From contig NZ_JAOCQF010000002.1 of the NCBI RefSeq assembly GCF_025380365.1, positions 328,846 to 392,845 of the forward strand: 64,000 nt of DNA, in the 5' to 3' direction. The notes beneath the pieces were generated by a model. The model did no database searches, was not told the origin of the DNA, and saw nothing but the letters and a program-made list of their open reading frames with translations. The stretch is from Albidovulum sediminis. GTDB taxonomy: Bacteria; Pseudomonadota; Alphaproteobacteria; Rhodobacterales; Rhodobacteraceae. This document shows, piece after piece, positions 23,859-31,649 of the stretch. Numbering within the stretch: the stretch's first letter is position 1; the number at the start of each line of letters is the position of its first letter. The position numbers and the translations under genes were made by a program.

Positions 23859-25097
23859 TCAGTTCGACGCCTCGGGCACGCCGAAACTGGGCAGCGCGGC
23901 CGGCACCGGCGTTGTCGCCGCGTCATCCTCGCGGCCCACCATCGCATAGGCGGCCTTGCGCACCAGCGCCATCCGCTCCGGCTGGCCGGGGGCGAAGACC
24001 GCCGCACCCGGGCGTTCCGCACCCTGAAGGGCGATGTCGTACCAGTCGAAGGCCAGGTCGGTGCGCTGCGTCGCCCCGAAGCCCTGGCTGAGGTGATGGC
24101 CCAGAACCTCGGCATAGGCAGATTCGCCGAGACCCGCGAGCAACAAAGCCGAGGCCGTCGCCACGTCCATCGCGTCGGTGCGGTAGCCGACCGACAGGCA
24201 GATCCTTGCGGTGGACGACAGTTGCGCCGGCGGCATCCCGGTTCCGAGCGCGAAGCGCTTCACCCCCTCAAGCACCGCCGGCGCGGGGTCGAGCGACAGC
24301 GAGGCGAGTTCCGCCTTCATCGCCGGACCGAAGCCCGCGCATTGCTGGGCGATCTGCTCGGGCGTGGTGCCGGGGACGCGGGCCGCCATCTCCTCGCCCT
24401 GCGCGATCGCGTAGGAACGGGTCAGGCACAGCTGTTCGCCCAGGGCCTCCATCGGGTCGGTCATGTCGGCGACGGTGGTGTAGCCGCCGTTGGTCGTCGT
24501 CATCAGCCCGACCCGGTTGCAGAACGAGGCGAGCGAGACCTGCGCCCCTGCCGTGCCGAGGAAGGTGGGCAGCCCGGTTGCGGGCGCCACGGCAGTCGTG
24601 GTCGCGGCGGGTGCCACGCCCAAAGCCTCGTCGCGCCAGGTGACAAGAAGCCCGCGCATGCCCATCGGGTTGGCGGCTGCGGCCTGCGCTGTCGCGGGGC
24701 CGCCCGCGACGGCCCGGTGATACGAGGTCAAGAGGTGGCTGCGCTCATAGTCGGTCAGCTGTCCGGTCGCGGGATACCCCAGCGTGGCCTGATATTCTGA
24801 TACCGCCGCGCGTGACCGCGCGCCCATCACCCCGTCGGGGGTTCCGGCCGGATAGCCGAAGTAGTTCAGCGCCGTCTGCACCTCGGCATTGGCGGCGCGC
24901 TGGGCCGAACTGACCGTCGGGGCCGAAGTGGCGGCCGGCTGCTTCTTCTTGTTCGCCTCGTTGACGATGACGCCGCCGATCACGCCGCCGACGACGCCGC
25001 CGACAAGCGCGTCGCCCAGATCGGCCCGGGCGGGTGCCGACTGCGCCGCCATCAGCGCCGCGGCCACGCACGAGGTTGCAATCCGTTTCGCTTTCAT
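23859..25097 (-). CDS. Secreted peptidoglycan-binding-domain protein
   Basis: A 412-residue exported protein. Residues 1-25 are a Sec signal peptide ending ARA-DLG, followed by a glycine-rich helix (VGGVVGGVIGGV) like the glycine-zipper segments of envelope proteins. Residues about 70-115 are a PG_binding_1 fold (VQTALNYFGYPAGTPDGVMGARSRAAVSEYQ). The remaining 300 residues have four well-spaced cysteines and no domain I recognise. GGGAGAGA precedes the ATG. A periplasmic, cell-wall-associated role is likely. It is not in an obvious operon; tRNA-Leu lies downstream and lipB is divergent. Confidence 0.78.
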   Translation of the reverse strand: MKAKRIATSCVAAALMAAQSAPARADLGDALVGGVVGGVIGGVIVNEANKKKQPAATSAPTVSSAQRAANAEVQTALNYFGYPAGTPDGVMGARSRAAVSEYQATLGYPATGQLTDYERSHLLTSYHRAVAGGPATAQAAAANPMGMRGLLVTWRDEALGVAPAATTTAVAPATGLPTFLGTAGAQVSLASFCNRVGLMTTTNGGYTTVADMTDPMEALGEQLCLTRSYAIAQGEEMAARVPGTTPEQIAQQCAGFGPAMKAELASLSLDPAPAVLEGVKRFALGTGMPPAQLSSTARICLSVGYRTDAMDVATASALLLAGLGESAYAEVLGHHLSQGFGATQRTDLAFDWYDIALQGAERPGAAVFAPGQPERMALVRKAAYAMVGREDDAATTPVPAALPSFGVPEASN

Positions 25098-25244
25098 TCC
25101 ATCTCTCCCGCATCAATGGTTTTGCACCGCAACGACTCGGGCCAGCGGGGCCGACGTCGGGCGGTGTCCGGAAATTCCCGATGAGTTTGCGCGTCCGCGC
25201 CCGCTCTGGCAACCGGGGAGTTCCGGCGGAGGCGGGGGCCGAGC

Positions 25245-25901
25245 ATGGTCGAGTGGATCGAGAGCCGCGGGCTGGTGCCCTACGAAACCGCGCTGGCCGA
25301 GATGGAGGCGCGCGTAGCGGCCATCCACGAGGGGCGGGCAGGCGAGGCGATCTGGCTGCTGGAGCATCCGCCGCTCTACACCGCCGGAACCTCGGCCCGG
25401 GCCGAGGATCTCACCGATCCGGGCCGCTTTCCCGTCCATGTCGCGGGGCGGGGAGGGCAGTACACCTATCATGGGCCGGGTCAGCGCGTGATCTATGTCA
25501 TGCTCGACCTCAACCGCCGCGGCCGCGACGTGCGGGCTTTTGTCCGCCGGCTGGAGGGCTGGGTGATCGCCACGCTGGCCGAGTTCAACGTGACGGGTGA
25601 GATCCGCGAGGGCCGGGTGGGGGTCTGGGTCCGCAGGCCCGACCGGGCGCCTAACCCGGACGGATCGGTGCGGGAGGACAAGATCGCCGCCATCGGCATC
25701 AAGCTGCGCCGCTGGGTCAGCTTCCACGGCATCTCGATCAACGTGGAGCCGGACCTGAGCCATTTCGACGGCATCGTGCCCTGCGGGATCCGCGAGCACG
25801 GGGTGACGAGCCTTGTCGATCTTGGCCTGCCGGTCACGATGGGAGACCTCGATTCAGCGCTGAAGCAGACGTTCCCGGCGGCCTTCATCCAGACGGATTG
25901 A
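25245..25901 (+). CDS. lipB: Lipoyl(octanoyl) transferase LipB
   Basis: A 218-residue LipB that transfers octanoate from acyl carrier protein to lipoyl domains, the first step of protein lipoylation. The [12 protein letters not shown] motif (69-80), catalytic lysine K153 ([10 protein letters not shown]) and catalytic cysteine C180 ([14 protein letters not shown]) are present. The ATG at 25245 gives the usual length. LipA is not in the window. A c-type cytochrome gene follows 137 bp downstream. Confidence 0.95.
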   Translation: MVEWIESRGLVPYETALAEMEARVAAIHEGRAGEAIWLLEHPPLYTAGTSARAEDLTDPGRFPVHVAGRGGQYTYHGPGQRVIYVMLDLNRRGRDVRAFVRRLEGWVIATLAEFNVTGEIREGRVGVWVRRPDRAPNPDGSVREDKIAAIGIKLRRWVSFHGISINVEPDLSHFDGIVPCGIREHGVTSLVDLGLPVTMGDLDSALKQTFPAAFIQTD

Positions 25902-26038
25902 CTCTGCCGGCCACTGCCTTGCACTCGACCCGAGGCGGTGGTCTACTTGACTTATCGCAAGTCGCGACCGAGCGTCGCATGCTACGAGCGCCGTCGAAAG
26001 CGTATCTCCACAACGGAATCAGCAACCGAGGACCCGTG

Positions 26039-26452
26039 ATGAAGACCATCCTGATCGCCGCATTCGCGACCCTGGCAGCCGCCGCACCCGCCCTTGCCGA
26101 AGGGGACGCCGCCAAGGGCGAGTCCGAATTCAAGAAATGCAAGGCCTGCCACATGATCGTCGCCGACGACGGCACCGAGATCCAGAAGGGCGGCAAGACC
26201 GGTCCGAACCTTTACGGCGTGGTGGGCCGTGCTGCCGGCGCCGTCGAGGACTTCAAGTACAGCGAAGTCATGGAAGAGGCAGGCGAGAAGGGGCTTGTCT
26301 GGACCGAGGAAACCCTAGTCGCCTACCTGCCCGATCCCACCAAGTTCCTCGAGGAATTTTCGGGTGACGACAAGGGCAAGTCGAAGATGACCTTCAAGCT
26401 TGCCAAGGGCGCCGAGGACATCGCCGCCTATCTTGCCTCGGTCGCGCAATAA
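26039..26452 (+). CDS. Cytochrome c2-type soluble cytochrome
   Basis: A 137-residue periplasmic class I cytochrome c. It has a 20-residue signal peptide cleaved at ALA-EGD, haem site CKACH (34-38), and the axial methionine in KSKMTFKL (M117). The insertions relative to mitochondrial cytochrome c (FLEEFSGDDKGKSKM) are those of alphaproteobacterial cytochrome c2/c550. GAGG lies 7 nt before the ATG. It should carry electrons from the bc1 complex to oxidases; ctaD, encoding such an oxidase core, is the next gene. Upstream, TTGACT (25948) and an ACTTG/CAAGT inverted repeat mark a possible promoter. Confidence 0.92.
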   Translation: MKTILIAAFATLAAAAPALAEGDAAKGESEFKKCKACHMIVADDGTEIQKGGKTGPNLYGVVGRAAGAVEDFKYSEVMEEAGEKGLVWTEETLVAYLPDPTKFLEEFSGDDKGKSKMTFKLAKGAEDIAAYLASVAQ

Positions 26453-26465
26453 CCTTCCGACCCTG

Positions 26466-26500
26466 CCGGGGGTGAGGCAATTTTTCCTGCTTGCCCCCGG
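26466..26500 (+). terminator. Possible terminator hairpin after the cytochrome gene
   Basis: CCGGGGG and CCCCCGG pair around a loop containing GGCAATTTTTCC, with additional CAA/TTG pairing inside. It lies just behind the cytochrome c stop and 100 bp before ctaD. The T run is in the loop rather than after the stem, so termination is uncertain. Confidence 0.3.
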
Positions 26501-26598
26501 TATCTCCGATTGCCCATTTCCGGCTTGCCAATTATGACGGGCGTGTAGCCTTGCGCGGGGGAGAGTCCCGCGCCGTGCGAATGGAATGGGAGAACAGC

Positions 26599-28290
26599 AT
26601 GGCCGACGCAGCCGTTCATGGCCACGGCGAACATGGGCATCCCGGGTTCTTCACCCGGTGGTTCATGTCGACCAACCACAAGGATATCGGTATCCTCTAC
26701 CTTTTCACGGCCGCCGCCGTGGGGTTCATTTCCGTCCTTTTCACCGTCTACATGCGGCTGGAACTGATGAATCCCGGCGTGCAGTACATGTGCCAGGAGG
26801 GCGCGCGGTTCATCGCCTCCGACGCGGTCTGCACTCCGAACGGGCACCTGTGGAACGTGATGATCACCTATCACGGCGTCCTGATGATGTTCTTCGTCGT
26901 CATCCCGGCGCTGTTCGGCGGGTTCGGCAACTACTTCATGCCGCTGCATATCGGCGCGCCGGACATGGCGTTCCCGCGGATGAACAACCTGTCCTACTGG
27001 CTTTATGTCGCGGGGACCTCGCTCGGCGTCGCCTCGATGCTGGCGCCGGGTGGCAATGGTTCGCTGACCTCGGGCCTGGGCGCCGGGGCGGGCGTGGGCT
27101 GGGTGCTTTACCCGCCGCTGACGACCACGGCCGAGGGCGGCTATGCGATGGACCTCGCGATCTTCGCGGTCCACGTGTCGGGCGCGTCCTCGATCCTCGG
27201 CGCGATCAACATGATCACTACCTTCCTGAACATGCGCGCCCCCGGCATGACCCTGCACAAGGTGCCCCTGTTCGCCTGGTCGATTTTCGTGACCGCCTGG
27301 CTGATCTTGCTGTCGCTGCCGGTTCTGGCGGGCGCGATCACCATGCTGCTGACCGACCGCAACTTCGGAACCACCTTCTTCTCGCCGTCGGGCGGGGGTG
27401 ACCCGATCCTCTACCAGCACATCCTGTGGTTCTTCGGTCACCCGGAGGTCTACATCATCATCGTGCCGGGCTTCGGGATCATCAGCCACGTCATCGCGAC
27501 CTTCTCGAAGAAGCCGATCTTCGGCTACCTGCCGATGGTCTACGCGATGGTGGGTATCGGGGTTCTGGGCTTCGTCGTCTGGGCGCACCACATGTACACC
27601 GTCGGCATGTCGCTGACCCAGCAGTCCTACTTCATGCTGGCGACGATGGTCATTGCGGTGCCCACCGGCATCAAGGTCTTCTCCTGGATCGCCACGATGT
27701 GGGGCGGCTCGATCGAGTTCAAGACGCCGATGCTCTGGGCCTTCGGGTTCCTCTTCCTCTTCACCGTGGGCGGCGTGACCGGCGTGGTGCTGAGCCAGGC
27801 GCCCGTGGACCGTGTCTATCACGACACCTATTACGTCGTGGCGCACTTCCACTACGTGATGTCGCTGGGCGCGGTCTTTGCGATCTTCGCCGGCATCTAC
27901 TACTGGATGGGCAAGATGTCGGGCCGGCAGTATCCGGAATGGGCGGGCAAGCTGCACTTCTGGATGATGTTCATCGGCTCGAACCTCACCTTCTTCCCGC
28001 AGCACTTCCTGGGCCGCCAGGGTATGCCGCGCCGCTACATCGACTATCCGGAGGCCTTCGCCCACTGGAACTACATCTCGTCGCTGGGCGCGTTCCTGTC
28101 CTTCGCCTCGTTCGTGTTCTTCATTGGCGTGGTGATCTACACCCTGCGCGCCGGCCAGCGCGAGACGCGGGCGAACTACTGGAACGAGTACGCCGACACG
28201 CTGGAATGGACGCTGCCCTCGCCGCCGCCCGAACACACGTTCGAGCAGCTGCCGAAGCGCGAGGACTGGGACAAGGGCCACGCTCACTGA
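26599..28290 (+). CDS. ctaD: Cytochrome c oxidase aa3-type subunit I
   Basis: A 563-residue haem-copper oxidase core subunit with twelve predicted helices. The haem a ligands are H92 ([11 protein letters not shown]) and H418 (HFHYVM). The haem a3 ligand is H416. The CuB ligands are H281, H330 and H331, with the cross-linked Tyr285 (GHPEVY). The K-channel lysine is in PTGIKVFSW (K359). This is the A-family aa3 oxidase. The N-terminal [10 protein letters not shown] stretch is His-rich. GGGAGA lies 6 nt before the ATG at 26599; an in-frame ATG at 26581 is less well placed. The gene stands alone here: subunit II/III and assembly genes are absent, so they must be encoded elsewhere, as usual in Rhodobacteraceae. 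Confidence 0.96.
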   Translation: MADAAVHGHGEHGHPGFFTRWFMSTNHKDIGILYLFTAAAVGFISVLFTVYMRLELMNPGVQYMCQEGARFIASDAVCTPNGHLWNVMITYHGVLMMFFVVIPALFGGFGNYFMPLHIGAPDMAFPRMNNLSYWLYVAGTSLGVASMLAPGGNGSLTSGLGAGAGVGWVLYPPLTTTAEGGYAMDLAIFAVHVSGASSILGAINMITTFLNMRAPGMTLHKVPLFAWSIFVTAWLILLSLPVLAGAITMLLTDRNFGTTFFSPSGGGDPILYQHILWFFGHPEVYIIIVPGFGIISHVIATFSKKPIFGYLPMVYAMVGIGVLGFVVWAHHMYTVGMSLTQQSYFMLATMVIAVPTGIKVFSWIATMWGGSIEFKTPMLWAFGFLFLFTVGGVTGVVLSQAPVDRVYHDTYYVVAHFHYVMSLGAVFAIFAGIYYWMGKMSGRQYPEWAGKLHFWMMFIGSNLTFFPQHFLGRQGMPRRYIDYPEAFAHWNYISSLGAFLSFASFVFFIGVVIYTLRAGQRETRANYWNEYADTLEWTLPSPPPEHTFEQLPKREDWDKGHAH

Positions 28291-28308
28291 CCCGGCAAGA
28301 TCGACCGA

Positions 28309-28332
28309 CGGCCCCGGAGCGATCCGGGGCCG
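28309..28332 (+). terminator. Terminator hairpin after ctaD
   Basis: CGGCCCCGG and CCGGGGCCG form a perfect 9-bp stem with an AGCGAT loop 18 bp after the ctaD stop, followed by TTGCCATTT. The T tract is weak, but stem and placement make it a likely intrinsic terminator. Confidence 0.7.
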
Positions 28333-28391
28333 TTGCCATTTGAGGGGACTCAATCCCCCTCTGACCCCTTGCGTTCTGCCACGGCTGACCG

Positions 28392-28895
28392 ATGCCCTAC
28401 GAATGGACCCGATCAGAGGCTTCGGCCGACCATCCGTCCGAACTGCGCCTCTGGCCCTACCGCTCGCTTGGCCCGCGCGGGTTTGCCGCCTTCATCGGCG
28501 CAACCGCGACGATGCTCGCTGTGCCGCTTTTCGCGGTTCTCGGAACGGCAGTTCTCTGGGGGCTTCTGCCCTTCGTCGTCGCCGCGGTCGCCGGCATGTG
28601 GTGGGCGCTGCGCCGCAGCTGGCGCGACGCGCGGTTGACCGAGGTTCTCACCCTCGGGGAAGACCGGATCTCCATCCGGCGGGATGAACCCGACGGAACC
28701 CGGAGATCGTGGGATGCCAATCCCTACTGGACCTCGGTCCACCTCAAGCCCGCAGGCGGGCCGGTCGCGCAGTACCTGACTCTCAGCGGCGGCGGCAGGG
28801 AGGTCGAGCTTGGCGCCTTTCTTGCGCCGGAGGAGCGCGTCGCCCTGGCCGACGACCTGAAGGACCGCCTCCGGCGGCTTCGGCAATCGCGCTGA
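28392..28895 (+). CDS. DUF2244 family membrane protein
   Basis: A 167-residue protein with two adjacent membrane helices (about 30-72, broken by LGTAVLWGLLPFVVAAVAG), followed by a soluble domain with the DUF2244 motif EDRISIRRD...W..NPYWTSVHL and a C-terminal LAPEERVALADDLKDRLRRL. Members commonly sit next to cytochrome oxidase genes; here it follows ctaD by 100 bp. The molecular function is not known. The ORF begins at the only early ATG in frame. Confidence 0.85.
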   Translation: MPYEWTRSEASADHPSELRLWPYRSLGPRGFAAFIGATATMLAVPLFAVLGTAVLWGLLPFVVAAVAGMWWALRRSWRDARLTEVLTLGEDRISIRRDEPDGTRRSWDANPYWTSVHLKPAGGPVAQYLTLSGGGREVELGAFLAPEERVALADDLKDRLRRLRQSR

Positions 28896-28940
28896 TCGGC
28901 TGCGAGGCGCAGGATTAGGCCCCGCAGCCGATGCGTCGCC

Positions 28941-29480
28941 CTATTGCACCGGAATCATCAGATGGGCGTAGGGCGTGCCGGGCCACATGACATAGGGCAC
29001 CGAAGTGTCGGGGCTGGCACTCTCGGGGTATCCGGCCATCTGGCTACCGGCGTTGACCACCATGACATGCGGTCCCGTCTCGATCCAGTTGTTGCCGTCT
29101 GCCGGCGCGGTTGCGTAGGGGTCAGTATTGCTGGCGTCGGTGCCTCCGGCGAGCATGTACATGAAGCCGACCTTGCCGGCCGGCGGCTCGGCCTTTCCGA
29201 TCCAGGCCATCGCCCATTCCATGGAGTTGGCGTCGCCGCACATCGGATCGGGTCCGGGCGTGGCCGGTGAGTCGGGCATGCACCACCAGCCGTTCGCGCC
29301 CTCGCGCACGGTCCGCATCTGACCGGACGCATCCATCGCGTAGACTGTCGCGCCTGCGCTGACGGCCGCCGGTGCGGCCGATTCCGCGCTCTTGATCAGG
29401 TCTTCGTCGGTCTGCGCGTAGGCGCCCGGCGAAGCCATGAGGACGGCGAAACCCAGAAACATCCGTGAACGCACTGCCAT
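28941..29480 (-). CDS. Secreted hypothetical protein
   Basis: A 179-residue exported protein with a 22-residue signal peptide ending AYA-QTD. The mature part contains GWWCMPDSPATPGPDPMCGDANSMEW (two cysteines, tryptophan-rich) and is rich in Gly, Ala and Asp. A well-placed GGGAGAAGG lies before the ATG at 29480. It resembles uncharacterised periplasmic proteins found across bacteria, and I cannot name a domain. The gene is isolated, facing away from yqeY. Confidence 0.7.
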   Translation of the reverse strand: MAVRSRMFLGFAVLMASPGAYAQTDEDLIKSAESAAPAAVSAGATVYAMDASGQMRTVREGANGWWCMPDSPATPGPDPMCGDANSMEWAMAWIGKAEPPAGKVGFMYMLAGGTDASNTDPYATAPADGNNWIETGPHVMVVNAGSQMAGYPESASPDTSVPYVMWPGTPYAHLMIPVQ

Positions 29481-29779
29481 GATCCTTCTCCCTTCCGGAG
29501 TGTTGAGTGCAGCCATTCCTTGGCGTCCCGGCCTCGGGGTGCGCGAGAACGATGGCGGCGTCTCGGCCATGCGCAATGCCACGGCGGCCCTGCGAGCCAC
29601 CGCAGGGAAACGCCCCGGATGCTGACGTCAGTTCGTGCCGGTCGAGAAACCGCACCGCTTCGGAGCCGGAAGACTGGAAACGCCACGCACCCGCCGGATC
29701 CTTTGGACCGACGGATTGCGCCCATTAAGAATACCACGGGCCACGCGCAATTTCCATCTTTCCGGACGGCTGCGTCGGG
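29481..29779. other. Gene-free stretch before yqeY
   Basis: About 300 bp between the start of the leftward secreted-protein gene and the end of yqeY. Short frames in both directions are Arg/Pro-rich and not convincing. It presumably holds the promoter of the secreted-protein gene; the most AT-rich part is 29724-29750 (TTAAGAATACC). No RNA element was recognised. Confidence 0.4.
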
Positions 29780-30238
29780 TCAGGCGAGGCGGTCTTTCAC
29801 CCGCGGTCCCACCGCGCCGAAGTCCATCTGCCCGGTGTAGCGCGACTTGAGCGCCGCCATCACCTTGCCCATGTCCCGGATCGAGGTCGCGCCGGTTTCG
29901 CCGATCGCGGCATCGATCGCGGCGGCGATCTCTTCCTCGGCCAGTTGCCGGGGCAGGAACTCCTCGATCACGCGGATTTCGCCCAGTTCCTTCTCGGCCA
30001 GTTCAAGCCGCCCGCCTTCCTCGTAGGCGCGCGCGCTTTCCTGCCGCTGTTTGACCATCCGTCCGAGAATGGCCAGCACCTCGGCGTCGCCGACGGTGAC
30101 TTCGCCACCTTCGCCGCGCACCGCGATGTCCTTGTCCTTGATGGCCGCGTTGATCAGCCGCAGCGTCGACAGCCGTTCCGCCTCTCGCGCTTTCATCGCG
30201 TCTTTGAGGGCGGCGGCAATCCTGTCCCGCATATTCAT
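29780..30238 (-). CDS. GatB/YqeY domain protein
   Basis: A 152-residue YqeY-family protein, resembling the C-terminal tail domain of the amidotransferase subunit GatB. Typical segments are MRDRIAAALKDAMKAREAERLSTLRLI, the AYEEGGRLELAEKE stretch and EFLPRQLAEEEIAAAI, ending VGPRVKDRL. The function is unclear; a role in tRNA-dependent amidation is inferred from the domain. Starts at 30238 (MNMRD) or 30232 (MRD) are both possible. It is divergent from carA by 180 bp, a conserved neighbourhood in alphaproteobacteria. Confidence 0.9.
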   Translation of the reverse strand: MNMRDRIAAALKDAMKAREAERLSTLRLINAAIKDKDIAVRGEGGEVTVGDAEVLAILGRMVKQRQESARAYEEGGRLELAEKELGEIRVIEEFLPRQLAEEEIAAAIDAAIGETGATSIRDMGKVMAALKSRYTGQMDFGAVGPRVKDRLA

Positions 30239-30420
30239 CCGGTATCCCATCCCCTGAGGTTCCGAAGGCCCACAATATCCGCTACCGTTACGCGATACAA
30301 CCGCGCAAATGCGATCTAAGTTATTGATATCGTTGCGTAAGCTAAATCACGCCGAACCCCTTGACCATGGCTGGCCATTCCCCTTAATTTCCGCGGGATT
30401 TGCCAAGCGGGAGTCGCGCC

Positions 30421-31587
30421 ATGCCGGAAAGCCCTGAGCCCAACGCCAGACCGACGGCCTGCCTTGCCCTGGCGGACGGAACGATTTTCTACGGCCATGG
30501 TTTTGGTGCCACGGGCGAGACGGTGGCCGAGCTTTGCTTCAACACCGCGATGACCGGGTATCAGGAAATCATGACCGACCCTTCCTATGCGGGCCAGGTC
30601 GTGACCTTCACCTTCCCGCACATCGGCAACGTCGGCGTCAACCCTGAGGATGACGAGGCGACCGAGCCGGTTGCCGCCGGGATGGTGGTGAAGTGGGACC
30701 CGACCGAGCCCTCGAACTGGCGCGCGGCGGGGGAGCTCACCGACTGGCTGACGCGGCGCGGGCGGATCGGCATCGGCGGTCTCGATACGCGCCGCCTGAC
30801 CCGCGCGATCCGCCGACAGGGCGCCCCGCACGTGGCGCTTGCCCACGATCCTGAGGGCAACTTCGATGTCGCGGCGCTGGTCGCGCGGGCCCGCGCCTGG
30901 AGCGGCCTTGTCGGACTCGACCTCGCCAAGGACGTGACCTGCGCGCAAAGCTATCGCTGGGACGAAACCCGCTGGGCCTGGCCCGACGGCTACGGCCGGC
31001 GCGCGGGGGAGGGCCTGCGGGTCGTCGCCATCGACTACGGCGCCAAGCGCAACATCCTGCGCTGCCTCGCCTCGGCGGGGTGCGACGTGACCGTGCTGCC
31101 TGCGACGGCGACGGCAGAGGATGTCCTGGCGCTCGAGCCCGAGGGCGTGTTCCTGTCCAATGGCCCCGGCGATCCGGCGGCGACCGGCGCCTATGCCGTG
31201 CCGATGATCCAGGGCGTGCTGGCGCGCGACCTTCCGGTGTTCGGCATCTGCCTTGGCCACCAGATGCTCGCGCTGGCCCTTGGCGCGAAGACGATCAAGA
31301 TGAACCACGGCCACCACGGCGCCAACCATCCGGTCAAGGATGTCGAATCCGGCAAGGTGGAGATCACCTCGATGAACCACGGCTTTGCCGTGGACAGCCA
31401 GACGCTGCCCGAGGGCGTGATCGAAACCCACATCAGCCTGTTCGACGGGTCGAACTGCGGCATCCGCATCAAGGACCGCCCGGTGTTCTCGGTCCAGCAC
31501 CACCCGGAGGCCAGCCCCGGCCCGCAGGACAGCTTCTATCTGTTCGAGCGGTTCGCCGCGGCGATGCGCGACCGCCGCGCCGCCTGA
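30421..31587 (+). CDS. carA: Carbamoyl-phosphate synthase small subunit
   Basis: A 388-residue glutamine amidotransferase subunit that supplies ammonia to CarB for carbamoyl phosphate, shared by arginine (argF in this window) and pyrimidine synthesis. The class I GATase triad is C277 (GICLGHQ), H361 and E363 (QHHPEASPG). The N-terminal CarA domain is complete (CFNTAMTGYQEIMTDPSY). GGGAG lies 7 nt before the ATG at 30421; an earlier TTG in frame is not supported. CarB is not adjacent, as is common in this group. Confidence 0.96.
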   Translation: MPESPEPNARPTACLALADGTIFYGHGFGATGETVAELCFNTAMTGYQEIMTDPSYAGQVVTFTFPHIGNVGVNPEDDEATEPVAAGMVVKWDPTEPSNWRAAGELTDWLTRRGRIGIGGLDTRRLTRAIRRQGAPHVALAHDPEGNFDVAALVARARAWSGLVGLDLAKDVTCAQSYRWDETRWAWPDGYGRRAGEGLRVVAIDYGAKRNILRCLASAGCDVTVLPATATAEDVLALEPEGVFLSNGPGDPAATGAYAVPMIQGVLARDLPVFGICLGHQMLALALGAKTIKMNHGHHGANHPVKDVESGKVEITSMNHGFAVDSQTLPEGVIETHISLFDGSNCGIRIKDRPVFSVQHHPEASPGPQDSFYLFERFAAAMRDRRAA

Positions 31588-31592
31588 GGGTC

Positions 31593-31608
31593 TTAACGCG
31601 CCGTTAAC
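31593..31608. promoter_or_regulatory. CtrA-type binding site
   Basis: TTAACGCGCCGTTAAC is an exact TTAAC-N6-TTAAC (equivalently TTAA-N7-TTAA), the established CtrA consensus. It lies after the carA stop and 41 bp before the start of the glycosyltransferase gene, where it would overlap a promoter. TTAA is rare in this GC-rich DNA, so a chance match is unlikely. The same bases also form a perfect inverted repeat (TTAACG/CGTTAA). Confidence 0.72.
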
Positions 31609-31649
31609 CTCATGCGCGCAGCATGGGTCTCGTCCGTCATGGAGAGATC

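Noticed and set aside
26428-28353. A 641-codon open frame antisense to ctaD
   Set aside because: It is rich in His, Arg and Asp, has no recognisable motif, and lies exactly opposite a fully conserved ctaD. It is a by-product of high G+C.
30286-30343. TTACGC/GCGTAA inverted repeat with GATA/TATC flanks upstream of carA
   Set aside because: The arms are about 45 bp apart and interrupted by a three-base offset; it could be an operator for carA or yqeY, but there is no matching known motif.
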